This document shows positions 1 through 7,313 of a stretch of DNA of 35,660 bases, one piece after another. Below the pieces are notes generated by a model. The model saw only the letters and a program-made list of their open reading frames with translations, did not search any database and was not told the origin of the DNA. Source of the DNA: an uncultured Clostridia bacterium (GTDB lineage: Bacteria > Bacillota > Clostridia > Christensenellales > Aristaeellaceae); assembly GCA_946527725.1 (NCBI GenBank), contig CAMMYM010000005.1, positions 1-35,660 of the forward strand, given 5' to 3'. Each line of letters begins with the position of its first letter. Within the stretch, counting starts at the first letter, position 1. The position numbers and the translations under genes were made by a program.

Positions 1-45
1 GGCCACCTTGCCCGTCAGATCGGTATTCAGCACATTCTTCTGCAT
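1..45 (-). CDS. Start of a probable SDR-type D-mannonate oxidoreductase (3' end outside window)
   Basis: Only the first 15 codons are visible: an ATG at 45 followed by QKNVLNTDLTGKVA, running off the left edge. The T-x-L-T-G-K-V-A pattern is how many short-chain dehydrogenases enter their first beta strand and the NAD-binding glycine motif. It begins 4 bases after the uxuA stop, so it is translationally linked to mannonate dehydratase. In Firmicutes the gene next to uxuA is usually an SDR-type fructuronate reductase (uxuB), which makes D-mannonate, the UxuA substrate. The function rests on position plus these few residues. Confidence 0.55.
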   Translation of the reverse strand, partial: MQKNVLNTDLTGKVA

Positions 46-49
46 TTTC

Positions 50-1129
50 TTATTTCCCTTTCTGCTCTTTGTCGATTGCTTCCCACAGTCCGTTGATGTA
101 AGCAGCGCCCAGCGCGCGGTCATACAGGCCGTATCCCGGGCGGCCCTGCTCGTCCCAGATCATGCGCCCGTGGTCAGGGCGGATATAGGTATCCGGGCAG
201 GTGTCGTAGATCGCTTTGACGATTTCGTACAGGTCCAGGTCGCCGGTTGAGGAGAGGTGCGCCGCCTCCCGGAAATGGTGGTACCCCAGGTACTTCACGT
301 TGCGGACGTGCATCGCGCCGATCCGGTTCATTCCGCCGAAGTGCCGGATAATCGCCGGGATGTCATTGTCGGGATTGGATCCCAGGGACCCGGTGCACAG
401 GCAAAGGGTGTTGGCGGGGCTGTCGTGCAGCTTGACCATCTTGTCAAAGTCTTCCTGGCTGTGGGTGATGCGCGGCAGGCCGAAGATCGGCCAGGCGGGG
501 TCATCCGGGTGGCAGGCCATCTTCACGCCGACTTCCTCGCAGACCGGGATCACTGCATCCAGGAAGTACTTGAAGTTCTTCCGCAGGTCGTCCGGCCCGA
601 TATTTTCATACTGCTTCAGGGTGGTTTCCAGCAAGGCCAGGCGTTCCGGTTCCCATCCGGGCAGCGTGAACCCCTTGCTGTCCTCCGCCGTTTTCCGAAC
701 GATTTCCAGCGGGCCCATCTCGCCCAGATCCTTCTCGTCGAAGTACAGGCTGTTGCTGCCGTCCTCCGGGATCACCCGGGCCAGGTCCGTCCGCAGCCAG
801 TCAAATACCGGCATAAAGTTATACACGATCACCTTCACGCCGTGCTTCGCCAGCATCCGGATGGTGCTGATATAGTTCGCGATGTATTCCTCCCGGCTCG
901 GAAGGCCCATCTTGATGTCCTCGTGCACGTTGACGGACTCGATGACCTCAATCTCCAGCCCGGCTTCGTTCACTTCCCTCTTCAGGGCAGCGAATTCATC
1001 TTCCGGCCAGTCAACGCCTGCAGGCTTGTCCAGCAGGCCCATCAGGCCTGTCATACCCGGAATTTGCTTCACATACTTGAGTGGAATGGGGTCGATTGCG
1101 CTGCCGTACCAGCGAAATGTCATCTTCAT
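50..1129 (-). CDS. uxuA: Mannonate dehydratase UxuA
   Basis: Converts D-mannonate to 2-keto-3-deoxygluconate in glucuronate catabolism, in the cytoplasm. The 359-residue product begins [17 protein letters not shown] and matches the length and N-terminus of Gram-positive UxuA. Family hallmarks are the MACHPDDP metal-site segment in the middle and [10 protein letters not shown] further on, which contribute His and Asp ligands. A longer frame is open to 1195, but AGGAGG at 1138-1143 lies 7-8 bases before the ATG at 1129, and the upstream residues do not look like family sequence. The SDR gene follows after 4 bases. An extended -10 at 1276-1284 may supply a promoter. Together with the beta-glucuronidase at 30115-31917 it suggests that the organism uses glucuronate. 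Confidence 0.95.
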   Translation of the reverse strand: MKMTFRWYGSAIDPIPLKYVKQIPGMTGLMGLLDKPAGVDWPEDEFAALKREVNEAGLEIEVIESVNVHEDIKMGLPSREEYIANYISTIRMLAKHGVKVIVYNFMPVFDWLRTDLARVIPEDGSNSLYFDEKDLGEMGPLEIVRKTAEDSKGFTLPGWEPERLALLETTLKQYENIGPDDLRKNFKYFLDAVIPVCEEVGVKMACHPDDPAWPIFGLPRITHSQEDFDKMVKLHDSPANTLCLCTGSLGSNPDNDIPAIIRHFGGMNRIGAMHVRNVKYLGYHHFREAAHLSSTGDLDLYEIVKAIYDTCPDTYIRPDHGRMIWDEQGRPGYGLYDRALGAAYINGLWEAIDKEQKGK

Positions 1130-1247
1130 TGGCGTTCCCTCCTGTTCTTTTGCCGATTGTAAAGCCACAAACATCATTGATTCCCAGGGCGGCACAGATG
1201 ATGAATGATCCGTCCGCTCATTCGTGCCGCCGCGTTGATCAGGATTT

Positions 1248-1358
1248 CTATGCTGCTTCCCACCCGTTTTTTTTCAGTATACCATATGTCAGGGTATTTT
1301 CCACCCATTTGATTTCTTCGTCAGTCAGATAAAAAGGCTTGGCTTTTAAATCCACCAT
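1248..1358 (-). pseudogene. N-terminal remnant of a second GH3 glycosidase gene
   Basis: A 36-codon frame starts 13 bases after the pgmB stop, with a GAGGTGAG ribosome site, and reads MVDLKAKPFYLTDEEIKWVE. This aligns without gaps to the start of the intact GH3 protein at 2026-3726 (MINLKANPFFLSDDDIRWVE). After about 22 residues the similarity stops, and the frame ends at TAG 1250-1248. The simplest reading is that a tandem paralogue of the GH3 gene lost everything after its first exon-sized segment by deletion, leaving the start codon and ribosome site. A genuine 36-residue protein is possible but less likely. Confidence 0.6.
1276..1284 (-). promoter_or_regulatory. Possible extended -10 promoter for uxuA
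   Basis: The minus strand reads TGGTATACT, one mismatch from the extended -10 consensus, about 150 bases before the uxuA start and inside the GH3 remnant. No good -35 is seen 17 bases upstream. Transcription from here would give uxuA-uxuB their own promoter after the pgmB unit. Confidence 0.35.
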
Positions 1359-1371
1359 GGCGCGTCTCACC

Positions 1372-2013
1372 TCACTTGGCAATATCAACGAGTTCCCGGA
1401 TGCTCTTCATGTTCCAGTCGCCGGCTTTGTTCAGTGCAGCATCGCCAAGGCAGGCCACCTTCATGCCGCCGGCATGACCCGCTTCCGCGCCGGATACGGC
1501 ATCCTCCACCACCAGGCACTTTTCAGGAGCGACGCCCAGCATCTGGGCTGCTTTCACAAACACCTCCGGATCGGGTTTGGAACGGGTGATGTTGTTGCCA
1601 TCGCTGACAGCATCAAAATACCCCTTCAGGCCGATCTGTCCCAGGATGAATGGCGTGTTTTTGGAGGAAGAGCCGATGGCCAGTTTCAGTCCCATTGCCC
1701 GCAGCGCATCCAGGGTTTCCCTGACCTCATCGCTCAGGTCCCTGGTGCTCATTTCTTTCAGGGATTCCCGGTAGATGTCATTTTTCTGCCGGGCAAGCTG
1801 TTCCTTTTTTTCCTGGCTTAAAGCAGGTCCCTGATATTTCTCCAGGATGATCTCCAGGCTGGCCATGCGGCTGACGCCCCGCAGACGGTTGTTGATTTCC
1901 CGGTCGAAGGGGATGCCCATGCTGTCCGCCATGGATTTCCAGGCACGGTAATGGTATTCGTCTGTAAAGCAGATGACGCCGTCCAGGTCAAAGATGATGG
2001 CTTGAAATTTCAT
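1372..2013 (-). CDS. pgmB: Beta-phosphoglucomutase (HAD superfamily)
   Basis: Interconverts beta-D-glucose 1-phosphate and glucose 6-phosphate. The 213-residue protein opens with the HAD nucleophile motif FDLDGVICFTDEYHYRAWK; the first Asp is the nucleophile and the second the acid/base. The YHYRAWK and GVSRMASLEIIL segments match the helical cap of the lactococcal enzyme closely. Later come the Ser/Lys motif (IGSSSKN, SKPDPEVF) and the metal-site EDAVSGAEAG. It starts 12 bases after the GH3 stop, so the two genes are co-transcribed. pgmB genes usually sit beside a phosphorylase that makes beta-glucose 1-phosphate; here the only partner is a GH3 protein. Confidence 0.93.
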   Translation of the reverse strand: MKFQAIIFDLDGVICFTDEYHYRAWKSMADSMGIPFDREINNRLRGVSRMASLEIILEKYQGPALSQEKKEQLARQKNDIYRESLKEMSTRDLSDEVRETLDALRAMGLKLAIGSSSKNTPFILGQIGLKGYFDAVSDGNNITRSKPDPEVFVKAAQMLGVAPEKCLVVEDAVSGAEAGHAGGMKVACLGDAALNKAGDWNMKSIRELVDIAK

Positions 2014-2025
2014 GGTTTTTCCTCC

Positions 2026-3726
2026 TCAGTAGCTCAGGTATTCTTTGCCGCAGAAAGGATCCACCGGGCTGGTGCCGGTGAAAGGGCTTCTCCCCAGCAG
2101 TTTGTCCACTACGGTATCGATCATCCCGTCATGGTTCGAATAAGCGTTGATAAAGGTTTTGACCATGGGAACGTCCAGCAGGTGATACGGATTCTGCAGG
2201 GAAATAAACAATGTCGGAACGATCTCCACAAACCAGGGGATATTGTTCCCCGCCCCGAAAGGCGCATGCCAGTTCAGCCGGGCCGTCGTCTTGTTGGAAG
2301 CGTTCTCCACGTTTCCGATGTAGATTACAAGGTCATACTTGGAACGGAATTCCTCCACTGTCTCCATATGCATTGGTTTGGAAAAGTCGAAGACTTCTTC
2401 CTCGTAGGGAATCATGGTGAAGCCTTCCTTCTCCATATCCGCAATAAACCGCTGGGCCACCCGCTGCTCGCTTGGGCATTTCCCCATGATCTCAAAGAGC
2501 ACACGCTTGTGTTTTTCAGGGCTGATGGGGAGCAGGTGCTGGGTATCCTTTACCAGCGTAACAGCCTTTTCGGCACATTCCTTCGCCCATGCCTGGTGCT
2601 GTTTGCAGCCGATCACAGCCAGGTTCTCCCGCTTCGGGGCCAGCGTTCCGTTTTTCTGTTTCTCATGCAGTTTCAGGGCGGCTTTGGCTGCCAGGATTCG
2701 CGTCACTGCTTCATCCAGCCGGTTTTCAGACAGGATTCCCTGCTCGTATCCGGCCTTCATATAATCCAGGTCTTCCCCGTAATCCTTGTTGAACAGCAGC
2801 ATATCGCAACCGGCTTCAATGCAGTAGGGTACGGACATCCGCCGGTCCATCGCGCAGAGGAACCCCACCATCGGGCTGGCATCTGTAATGATCATCCCGT
2901 TGAAGCCCAGGCGTTCCCGCAGCAGGCCTTTCAGCAATTCCGGCGACAGGGTGGCGGGAATCAGCTTGTCCGGATGATCCGGATTCAGTTTTTTCTGGTA
3001 TGCGGGCATCGCGATATGCCCCACCATCACAGTCAGCGCCCCGCCCTCAATCAGGGTCCGGTAGACATCCCCGTAAGTTGCATCCCACGCTTCGCAGGAC
3101 AGGGAATTTACACTGGTCAGCACGTGCTGGTCTGTTTCGTCCACGCCGTCTCCCGGAAAATGCTTAATGGATACAGCACTGCCGCATTCCTTTGCCCCGC
3201 GCATATAAGCCAGTCCGCATTGCTTCACCATCTCCGGGTCGCTCCCGTAAGTGCGCACGTTGGTAATGGGATTATGGTAGTTCCTGTCGATATCCACCAC
3301 CGGGGCAAAAGCGTAGTTGCACCCGACAGCCTGCCCTTCCGCGCAGGAAATCTTTCCGAGCCGGTAAGCCTGCTCCGGATCGCCGGTCGCTGCCACCTGC
3401 ATCTGTTTTCCAAAGGCTGTGCCTTCTGCCACAATGCCGTCACCGCCTGCCTCCAGGTTGGCAGCCAGGAACAGCGGGATTTTTGTGTGTTCCTGCAGGT
3501 AGGTATGGGCGCCGAACAGTTCCTCCGTTCCGCCGCTCCGGAACATAACGCCGCCCGGATGCCGGTTCAGCAATTCATACTGCAGGTATCCTTCGTTGGC
3601 GGAATAACCGATGGGGAAAAACAGCTGCTGCAGCTTTTCCTCCGTGGTCATGGCCGCTTTTGTTTCTTCCACCCAGCGGATATCATCATCGCTCAGGAAA
3701 AAGGGATTTGCCTTCAGGTTGATCAT
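2026..3726 (-). CDS. GH3 glycosidase, NagZ-type His/Asp dyad (hydrolase or phosphorylase)
   Basis: A 566-residue cytoplasmic protein with no signal peptide. Residues 1-345 form the GH3 TIM barrel. KHFPGDGVDETDQH (188-201) is the catalytic loop with the His acid/base and Asp partner, typical of beta-N-acetylglucosaminidases of this family, and Asp282 in IITDAS is the predicted nucleophile. Residues about 360-566 form the second alpha/beta domain; there is no fibronectin-type tail. The start has AGGAGG 9 bases upstream. In this subgroup the His can let phosphate act as acceptor, so phosphorolysis is possible, and the adjacent pgmB would use a beta-sugar phosphate. With the S66 peptidase upstream, a muropeptide role is the alternative. 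The sugar specificity is not visible. Confidence 0.88.
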   Translation of the reverse strand: MINLKANPFFLSDDDIRWVEETKAAMTTEEKLQQLFFPIGYSANEGYLQYELLNRHPGGVMFRSGGTEELFGAHTYLQEHTKIPLFLAANLEAGGDGIVAEGTAFGKQMQVAATGDPEQAYRLGKISCAEGQAVGCNYAFAPVVDIDRNYHNPITNVRTYGSDPEMVKQCGLAYMRGAKECGSAVSIKHFPGDGVDETDQHVLTSVNSLSCEAWDATYGDVYRTLIEGGALTVMVGHIAMPAYQKKLNPDHPDKLIPATLSPELLKGLLRERLGFNGMIITDASPMVGFLCAMDRRMSVPYCIEAGCDMLLFNKDYGEDLDYMKAGYEQGILSENRLDEAVTRILAAKAALKLHEKQKNGTLAPKRENLAVIGCKQHQAWAKECAEKAVTLVKDTQHLLPISPEKHKRVLFEIMGKCPSEQRVAQRFIADMEKEGFTMIPYEEEVFDFSKPMHMETVEEFRSKYDLVIYIGNVENASNKTTARLNWHAPFGAGNNIPWFVEIVPTLFISLQNPYHLLDVPMVKTFINAYSNHDGMIDTVVDKLLGRSPFTGTSPVDPFCGKEYLSY

Positions 3727-3740
3727 ATTGCTCAGCCTCC

Positions 3741-3754
3741 TTAAAACGCTTTCA
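3741..3754 (-). promoter_or_regulatory. cre-like site before the GH3 gene
   Basis: The minus strand reads TGAAAGCGTTTTAA, 13 of 14 positions of the idealised CcpA site TGAAAGCGTTTTCA. It lies 15 bases upstream of the GH3 start codon, overlapping the end of the decayed frame and just before the ribosome site. If functional it would put GH3-pgmB under glucose repression. The match could be chance. Confidence 0.35.
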
Positions 3755-3998
3755 GGTCAAACAGTCGGCGGGTGCCCTCCGCCACCATTTGCGGATAAAA
3801 CCCGCGGAAGAACAGGAACTGCAGTTCCTTCAGGGACATGCTCAGGAATTCCCCCTCTTCCGGTCAGACGCATAATCGTACATGCCGGCAGCGAAACATT
3901 CGTCCGTGCCGCCCTTCATGCTCTGGGGCATCTGGCCGTCGTCCGCTGTAAGATAAAGCTGCGGAATGGACATCTTGTTCCCATGTATAATATACCAT
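3741..3998 (-). pseudogene. Decayed small gene with two frame changes, unknown function
   Basis: A perfect AGGAGG lies 6 bases before ATG 3998, but the coding-like sequence is spread over frames. MVYYTWEQ begins at 3998. A frame open from ATG 3973 then carries an acidic, protein-like stretch (MSIPQLYLTADDGQMPQ ... FAAGMYDYASD) to a stop near 3860. The first frame then resumes with EEGEFLSMSLKELQFLFF and ends DLKAF, stop at 3741-3743. Two compensating indels near 3975 and 3870 would join everything into one protein of about 85 residues. I do not recognise the family. It is either a real pseudogene between the S66 and GH3 genes or a sequencing artefact. Confidence 0.45.
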
Positions 3999-4126
3999 CT
4001 TTTTCCTCCTGATAATACATGCATTCTGCGATTGTTTTATCACAATTTTCATTTTGTCTTCTGTATTGGCTGATTCCATGATGTTTTTAGCACAGAATAA
4101 ACCAAATCGAGTCATCATACCCTTCC

Positions 4127-5155
4127 TCATTCTGCAAAGCGTATGACCTGCTTTTCCGCATCTACAGTCGCTTCAACGCCAAAGGGCATAATGCAGCGGG
4201 GCATGGCATGCCCGATGTTCAGGTTGAAAACGATCGGGAGTTCCGGCCTGTCTGTCACCTCAACCAGCAGCCGCTTATACTCTTCCGCATAGGTTTCATC
4301 CATGGGCTTTCCGGCCAGTATGCCGGAAACCGCATTGAACACGCCGGTGCCTTTCAGGTATTCCAGCGCCTGCCGGTACAGTGCAGGCGTCGGCTTTTCC
4401 TCGCTGGATTCCAGCAGAAGAATACGCCCCTTCCAATCCTCTGCATCCGGGAACAAATGGTATTTCCTGCATAGTACCGGCATATCCGCATACCGGTCCC
4501 CGTTGAAGAAATCATACAGTGAATCGATACAGCCGCCGAGGATTTTCCCTGAAAAAACCGGGGAGCCCTGCAGCAGCTCAAAACCTTGGTTTGGATGGGC
4601 AGGTGTTGTCGTCCCGATCTGGTCCGGTGAAAACTGCTTTCTTTCTTCATACCAGACGTCACTGGGCGTAATCTCGCGGATCGTTCCTGTAGTAATCAGT
4701 TCTTCAAAATACTTCCTGGTATAGGGCCGCATTTCCGGCCCCAGCTCACATAGATCGCAAAGGAACGCCTGGCCGTAAAAGGTGTTAACCCCTACCTTGT
4801 GAAGCATCAGGTGGTTGACTGTTGTATCTGAGAAACCCAGAAAGACCTTGTTAGTCACAGCTTCAGCAAGTTCGTTATGGTCGAACAGGTACGGCAGCAA
4901 CCGATAGGTATCGTCCCCGCCGATAGCGCACAGGATCATATCTGTTTCCGGATCTCGGAAAGCTTCCAGCAGGTCTTCCGCCCGTTTTTCCGGATGGTCA
5001 CGGACATAATCCAGGCCTTTCAGCGCATGGGGCATGAACTTTACGTTCAGGCCGTATTCCTTCAGCCTGCGTATGCCGATTTCTACTTCATACCTGATTC
5101 GTTCTTCGCCGATGATCCCACTGGATAAGCTGACAATCGCAACATTTCTGATCAT
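4127..5155 (-). CDS. S66 family serine peptidase (LD-carboxypeptidase / MccF-like)
   Basis: A 342-residue cytoplasmic protein of the LD-carboxypeptidase/MccF family. It cleaves L,D-peptide bonds in muropeptides or the acyl-sulfamate/amide bond of peptide-nucleotide antibiotics. The Ser-Glu-His triad is visible: Ser109 in GFSDTT, Glu249 in LLLESSEE and His316 in NIGHAMPRC. The N-terminal Rossmann-like part contains the AIGGDDTYRLLP motif. The long insert and the C-terminal PFGVEATVDA resemble the MccF branch more than classical LdcA. It starts 13 bases after the GNAT stop, as the third gene of the 2H-GNAT-S66 operon. Confidence 0.92.
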   Translation of the reverse strand: MIRNVAIVSLSSGIIGEERIRYEVEIGIRRLKEYGLNVKFMPHALKGLDYVRDHPEKRAEDLLEAFRDPETDMILCAIGGDDTYRLLPYLFDHNELAEAVTNKVFLGFSDTTVNHLMLHKVGVNTFYGQAFLCDLCELGPEMRPYTRKYFEELITTGTIREITPSDVWYEERKQFSPDQIGTTTPAHPNQGFELLQGSPVFSGKILGGCIDSLYDFFNGDRYADMPVLCRKYHLFPDAEDWKGRILLLESSEEKPTPALYRQALEYLKGTGVFNAVSGILAGKPMDETYAEEYKRLLVEVTDRPELPIVFNLNIGHAMPRCIMPFGVEATVDAEKQVIRFAE

Positions 5156-5168
5156 ATTCCCCTCCGAA

Positions 5169-5585
5169 TCATACGGGGCAGGGCGGTTTCACCATTGCCC
5201 TTCCGTCAGCCGTTTCAAAGCCGTATTTCTCATAAAAGCCGTGTGCATCTTTTGTCAGGAGAATCCCGCGAAGGCATGCATATTCCGGCCGCGAGAGGAT
5301 ATAAGACACCAGTGCCTGCCCAAGGCCCCGATACCGGTAATCCTGATCGATAATCACATCGGCGAGGTAAAAAGTGGTTGCAAAATCACTGATCACGCGG
5401 GCAAATCCGACCAATTTCTGTTCGTCGTCAGCATAAACGCCGTAACAGGACGAATTGTCCATGGATCTCCTGATCTGTTCTTTTGGGCGTTTGTTCGCCC
5501 AATAGGTTGTTTTCAGGAGTCTCGCAACGTCATCCGGATCGATCCGGTCGGCACCCTCAATGATGCTGAAATTGCCGCATTTCAT
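5169..5585 (-). CDS. GNAT family N-acetyltransferase
   Basis: A 138-residue single-domain acetyltransferase that transfers acetyl from acetyl-CoA to an unknown amine. The acetyl-CoA pyrophosphate loop reads DYRYRGLGQALV (motif A, Q/R-x-x-G-x-G/A), preceded by the LADVIIDQ beta strand and followed by LTKDAHGFYEKYGFE (motif B), where the Tyr is the usual proton donor. The ATG at 5585 is 4 bases after the 2H phosphoesterase stop, with a GGAAGG ribosome site overlapping that gene's end, so the genes are coupled. Substrate not predictable. Confidence 0.88.
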   Translation of the reverse strand: MKCGNFSIIEGADRIDPDDVARLLKTTYWANKRPKEQIRRSMDNSSCYGVYADDEQKLVGFARVISDFATTFYLADVIIDQDYRYRGLGQALVSYILSRPEYACLRGILLTKDAHGFYEKYGFETADGRAMVKPPCPV

Positions 5586-5589
5586 CGCT

Positions 5590-6099
5590 TCATTTCCTTC
5601 CTTTCAGCTCAAATGACCCGATCTCCCGTGTCGGCCAGAATGCGCACAAATGCAGCCGTATAATCCTGGCTGTAAACGGAGCAAATGATTTCACGAAAAC
5701 CGGCAGCGCTGCATAAACCTTTTCCGGTTCATCAATCAGGATGGTGGTATGCGGTGTCCACGGATACTGCTGCGGCGCATTCGACCGGCATGCATTCCGG
5801 AGAGCGGTGACTTCCGGATCCTTTTCCGGGGCAGCAAAGAGGATCTTTCCCCCGGCAAACATACCGATATGGCTGATATGAACCGGTACCGGCGCAAAGG
5901 AAGCTGCAGCTTTTTCCGCAATTCCGGCCGCCTCTTTTTCCTGTTCCGGGGAAAAAGTTGACAAGCTGATATGGTAAGGAAGCCCCGGCGTCTGGATGCC
6001 GGAAAATCCTGCTTCCTGCAGGGAATGGTACCATTCGGACAGAAGCGCTTGCGCCTCATCATCGAGATCCGCCATCAGCGTCAGGAACTGTTCTGCCAT
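5590..6099 (-). CDS. 2'-5' RNA ligase-like 2H phosphoesterase
   Basis: A protein of about 169 residues of the 2H phosphoesterase superfamily. It has the two H-x-S/T-x motifs, PYHISLSTF near the middle and WTPHTTIL in the second half, which together bind and cleave cyclic or 2'-5' phosphodiesters. ATG 6099 is preferred because GGAGG lies 8 bases upstream; the open frame to 6129 would overlap the terminator at 6128-6157. First gene of the 2H-GNAT-S66 operon. Such proteins are often annotated ThpR/LigT; the real substrate is unknown. Confidence 0.8.
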   Translation of the reverse strand: MAEQFLTLMADLDDEAQALLSEWYHSLQEAGFSGIQTPGLPYHISLSTFSPEQEKEAAGIAEKAAASFAPVPVHISHIGMFAGGKILFAAPEKDPEVTALRNACRSNAPQQYPWTPHTTILIDEPEKVYAALPVFVKSFAPFTARIIRLHLCAFWPTREIGSFELKGRK

Positions 6100-6127
6100 A
6101 TGCTTTCCCTCCGTGTGTTCAGAAATC

Positions 6128-6157
6128 AAAAAAACGCTTACCTGTCAGAGATAAGCG
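6128..6157 (-). terminator. Rho-independent terminator upstream of the 2H operon
   Basis: On the minus strand CGCTTATC pairs with GGTAAGCG (8 bp, one G-U) across a 7-base loop and is followed by seven T. It stands between the small ORF at 6180-6290 and the 2H gene. It therefore either ends a short transcript or acts as an attenuator in the operon leader. Confidence 0.75.
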
Positions 6158-6179
6158 GCTGGATCGCTGGTATGGTTTC

Positions 6180-6290
6180 TCAGTGCTGCGCTTCCCTGAT
6201 CTTCTGATGACCGTATGCGGCGGCCGTGCGGACATGCTTGACGATGTTCGCGGCAGTCATCATCCTGGAAACAAATCCGTACCTGATCAT
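6180..6290 (-). CDS. Small ORF (36 aa), basic, in the leader of the 2H operon
   Basis: It starts at ATG 6290 with AAAGGAG 8-9 bases upstream and encodes MIRYGFVSRMMTAANIVKHV plus 16 more residues (ending KIREAQH), a short basic, probably helical peptide without cysteines or an obvious signal. A near-consensus promoter ends about 30 bases upstream and a terminator follows 23 bases after the stop, so it forms a compact transcription unit of its own. I do not recognise a family. It could be a small protein, a leader peptide for the attenuator, or the truncated start of a lost gene. Confidence 0.45.
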   Translation of the reverse strand: MIRYGFVSRMMTAANIVKHVRTAAAYGHQKIREAQH

Positions 6291-6321
6291 GGGGAAGGCT
6301 CCTTTCCGGAAGATTGCGTCC

Positions 6322-6350
6322 AGTGTACTATTGAAAACCTGCAATGTCAA
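6322..6350 (-). promoter_or_regulatory. Sigma-A-type promoter for the small ORF / 2H operon
   Basis: TTGACA at 6350-6345, a 17-base spacer and TACACT at 6327-6322 on the minus strand. This is a near-consensus housekeeping promoter. It reads through the 36-codon ORF and terminator towards the 2H, GNAT and S66 genes. Confidence 0.8.
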
Positions 6351-6393
6351 GTTTTTCAAGGAGGTCACGTACCGGTGCCGGACCGTCCTGGCT

Positions 6394-6448
6394 GCAGAAT
6401 AAAGAAATCGGATGCGGTTCTTCCCCGTATCCGATTTCTTTATTCTGC
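6394..6448. terminator. 24-bp inverted repeat, probable terminator of the binding-protein gene
   Basis: Arms of 24 bases (6394-6417 and 6425-6448) pair fully except for one G-T, with a 7-base loop. The GC core (CGGAT..CGG) is flanked by A-rich and T-rich runs, so either strand could use the T-rich side as a U tract. It follows the stop of the amino-acid binding-protein gene by 35 bases. Confidence 0.7.
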
Positions 6449-6482
6449 GTATGCACTTGGAGGTGCTGCCCGGCAGCGTCTG

Positions 6483-7313
6483 TCAGATCACGCCGCCTTC
6501 CACCACCAGGCTGTCTGCGTCGGCGTTTTCGCCGTAGGTTTCACGCAGGGTGGCTTCATAGTCTGCGTGGAAGAAGTTTTCTTCGCCCAGCTTCGCGATT
6601 TCTTCATTGATCCAGGCAAGCAGCGTTTCGTTGCCCTGGGATACGGCGGGATTAATGGTATCCAGGCTGCCAAGGGATTCAATGCCCACAGAGAAGCCGG
6701 GATTTTCAATGGCCCAGGCCAGCACTTCGGTGTTGTCGGTGGAGAGGGCGTCTCCCCGGCCGTCCAGCAGCGCGATATACGCTTCGGTGTAGCTGTCGTA
6801 TTTGGCCAGCTTCACTTCGGGATAATTCTGTTCAAAGAAAGTTTCGGCAGTGGTGCCCTTGGAGACAATCAGGGTTTTTCCTTTCAGCTGTTCAGCATCG
6901 GTGATCAGGGCGCTGTCGGGGCTGACCACCCCCAGAGCCACCTTCATATAGGGCAGGGCAAAGTCCACCTGGGTAGCACGGTCTTCCGTATAGGTAAAAT
7001 TCGCCAGCACGATATCCACCTTGAAGGACTGCAGGAATTCAATGCGATTGGGGGCATCGAGGGAAACGGGCACCAGCTCCACGCCCAAGTCTTCCGCCAG
7101 CCGCCTGGCCAGATACACGTCATAGCCCTGGTACTCACCGTATTCGTCGATATAACCGAAGGGTTTCTTGTCGGAGAACAAACCGATCACCAGTTTGCCG
7201 CTGGCTTTGATTTCATCCAGGGTACGATAGCCTTCCGCGGAGGCGGAAACGGTCAGGGAGAAAATGAGGGCCAGTGCCAGGGCCAGCACGAAAATTCTGT
7301 TCAGCTTCTTCAT
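6483..7313 (-). CDS. Polar amino acid ABC transporter substrate-binding protein (putative cyst(e)ine)
   Basis: A 276-residue family 3 extracellular solute-binding protein. The signal peptide MKKLNRIFVLALALALIFSL ends with ASA|EG, a signal-peptidase-I-like site with no lipobox cysteine. The mature start (TLDEIKASGKLVIGLFSDKKPFGYIDE) and the ANFTYTEDRATQVDFALPY motif are typical of polar amino acid receptors. ATG 7313 is chosen for AAAGGAAGG upstream and the signal-peptide start. The protein contains no cysteine at all, unlike the other binding proteins in the window. It is transcribed from its own promoter behind a Cys-rich leader peptide and terminator, which suggests cystine or cysteine as ligand (inference). 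The permeases and ATPase lie just upstream in a separate unit. Confidence 0.9.
   Translation of the reverse strand: MKKLNRIFVLALALALIFSLTVSASAEGYRTLDEIKASGKLVIGLFSDKKPFGYIDEYGEYQGYDVYLARRLAEDLGVELVPVSLDAPNRIEFLQSFKVDIVLANFTYTEDRATQVDFALPYMKVALGVVSPDSALITDAEQLKGKTLIVSKGTTAETFFEQNYPEVKLAKYDSYTEAYIALLDGRGDALSTDNTEVLAWAIENPGFSVGIESLGSLDTINPAVSQGNETLLAWINEEIAKLGEENFFHADYEATLRETYGENADADSLVVEGGVI

Noticed and set aside
1951-3744. Plus-strand 597-codon open frame opposite the GH3 gene
   Set aside because: It is antisense to a clear GH3 gene, is His/Pro/Gln-rich with no motif, and reflects the codon bias of the real gene.
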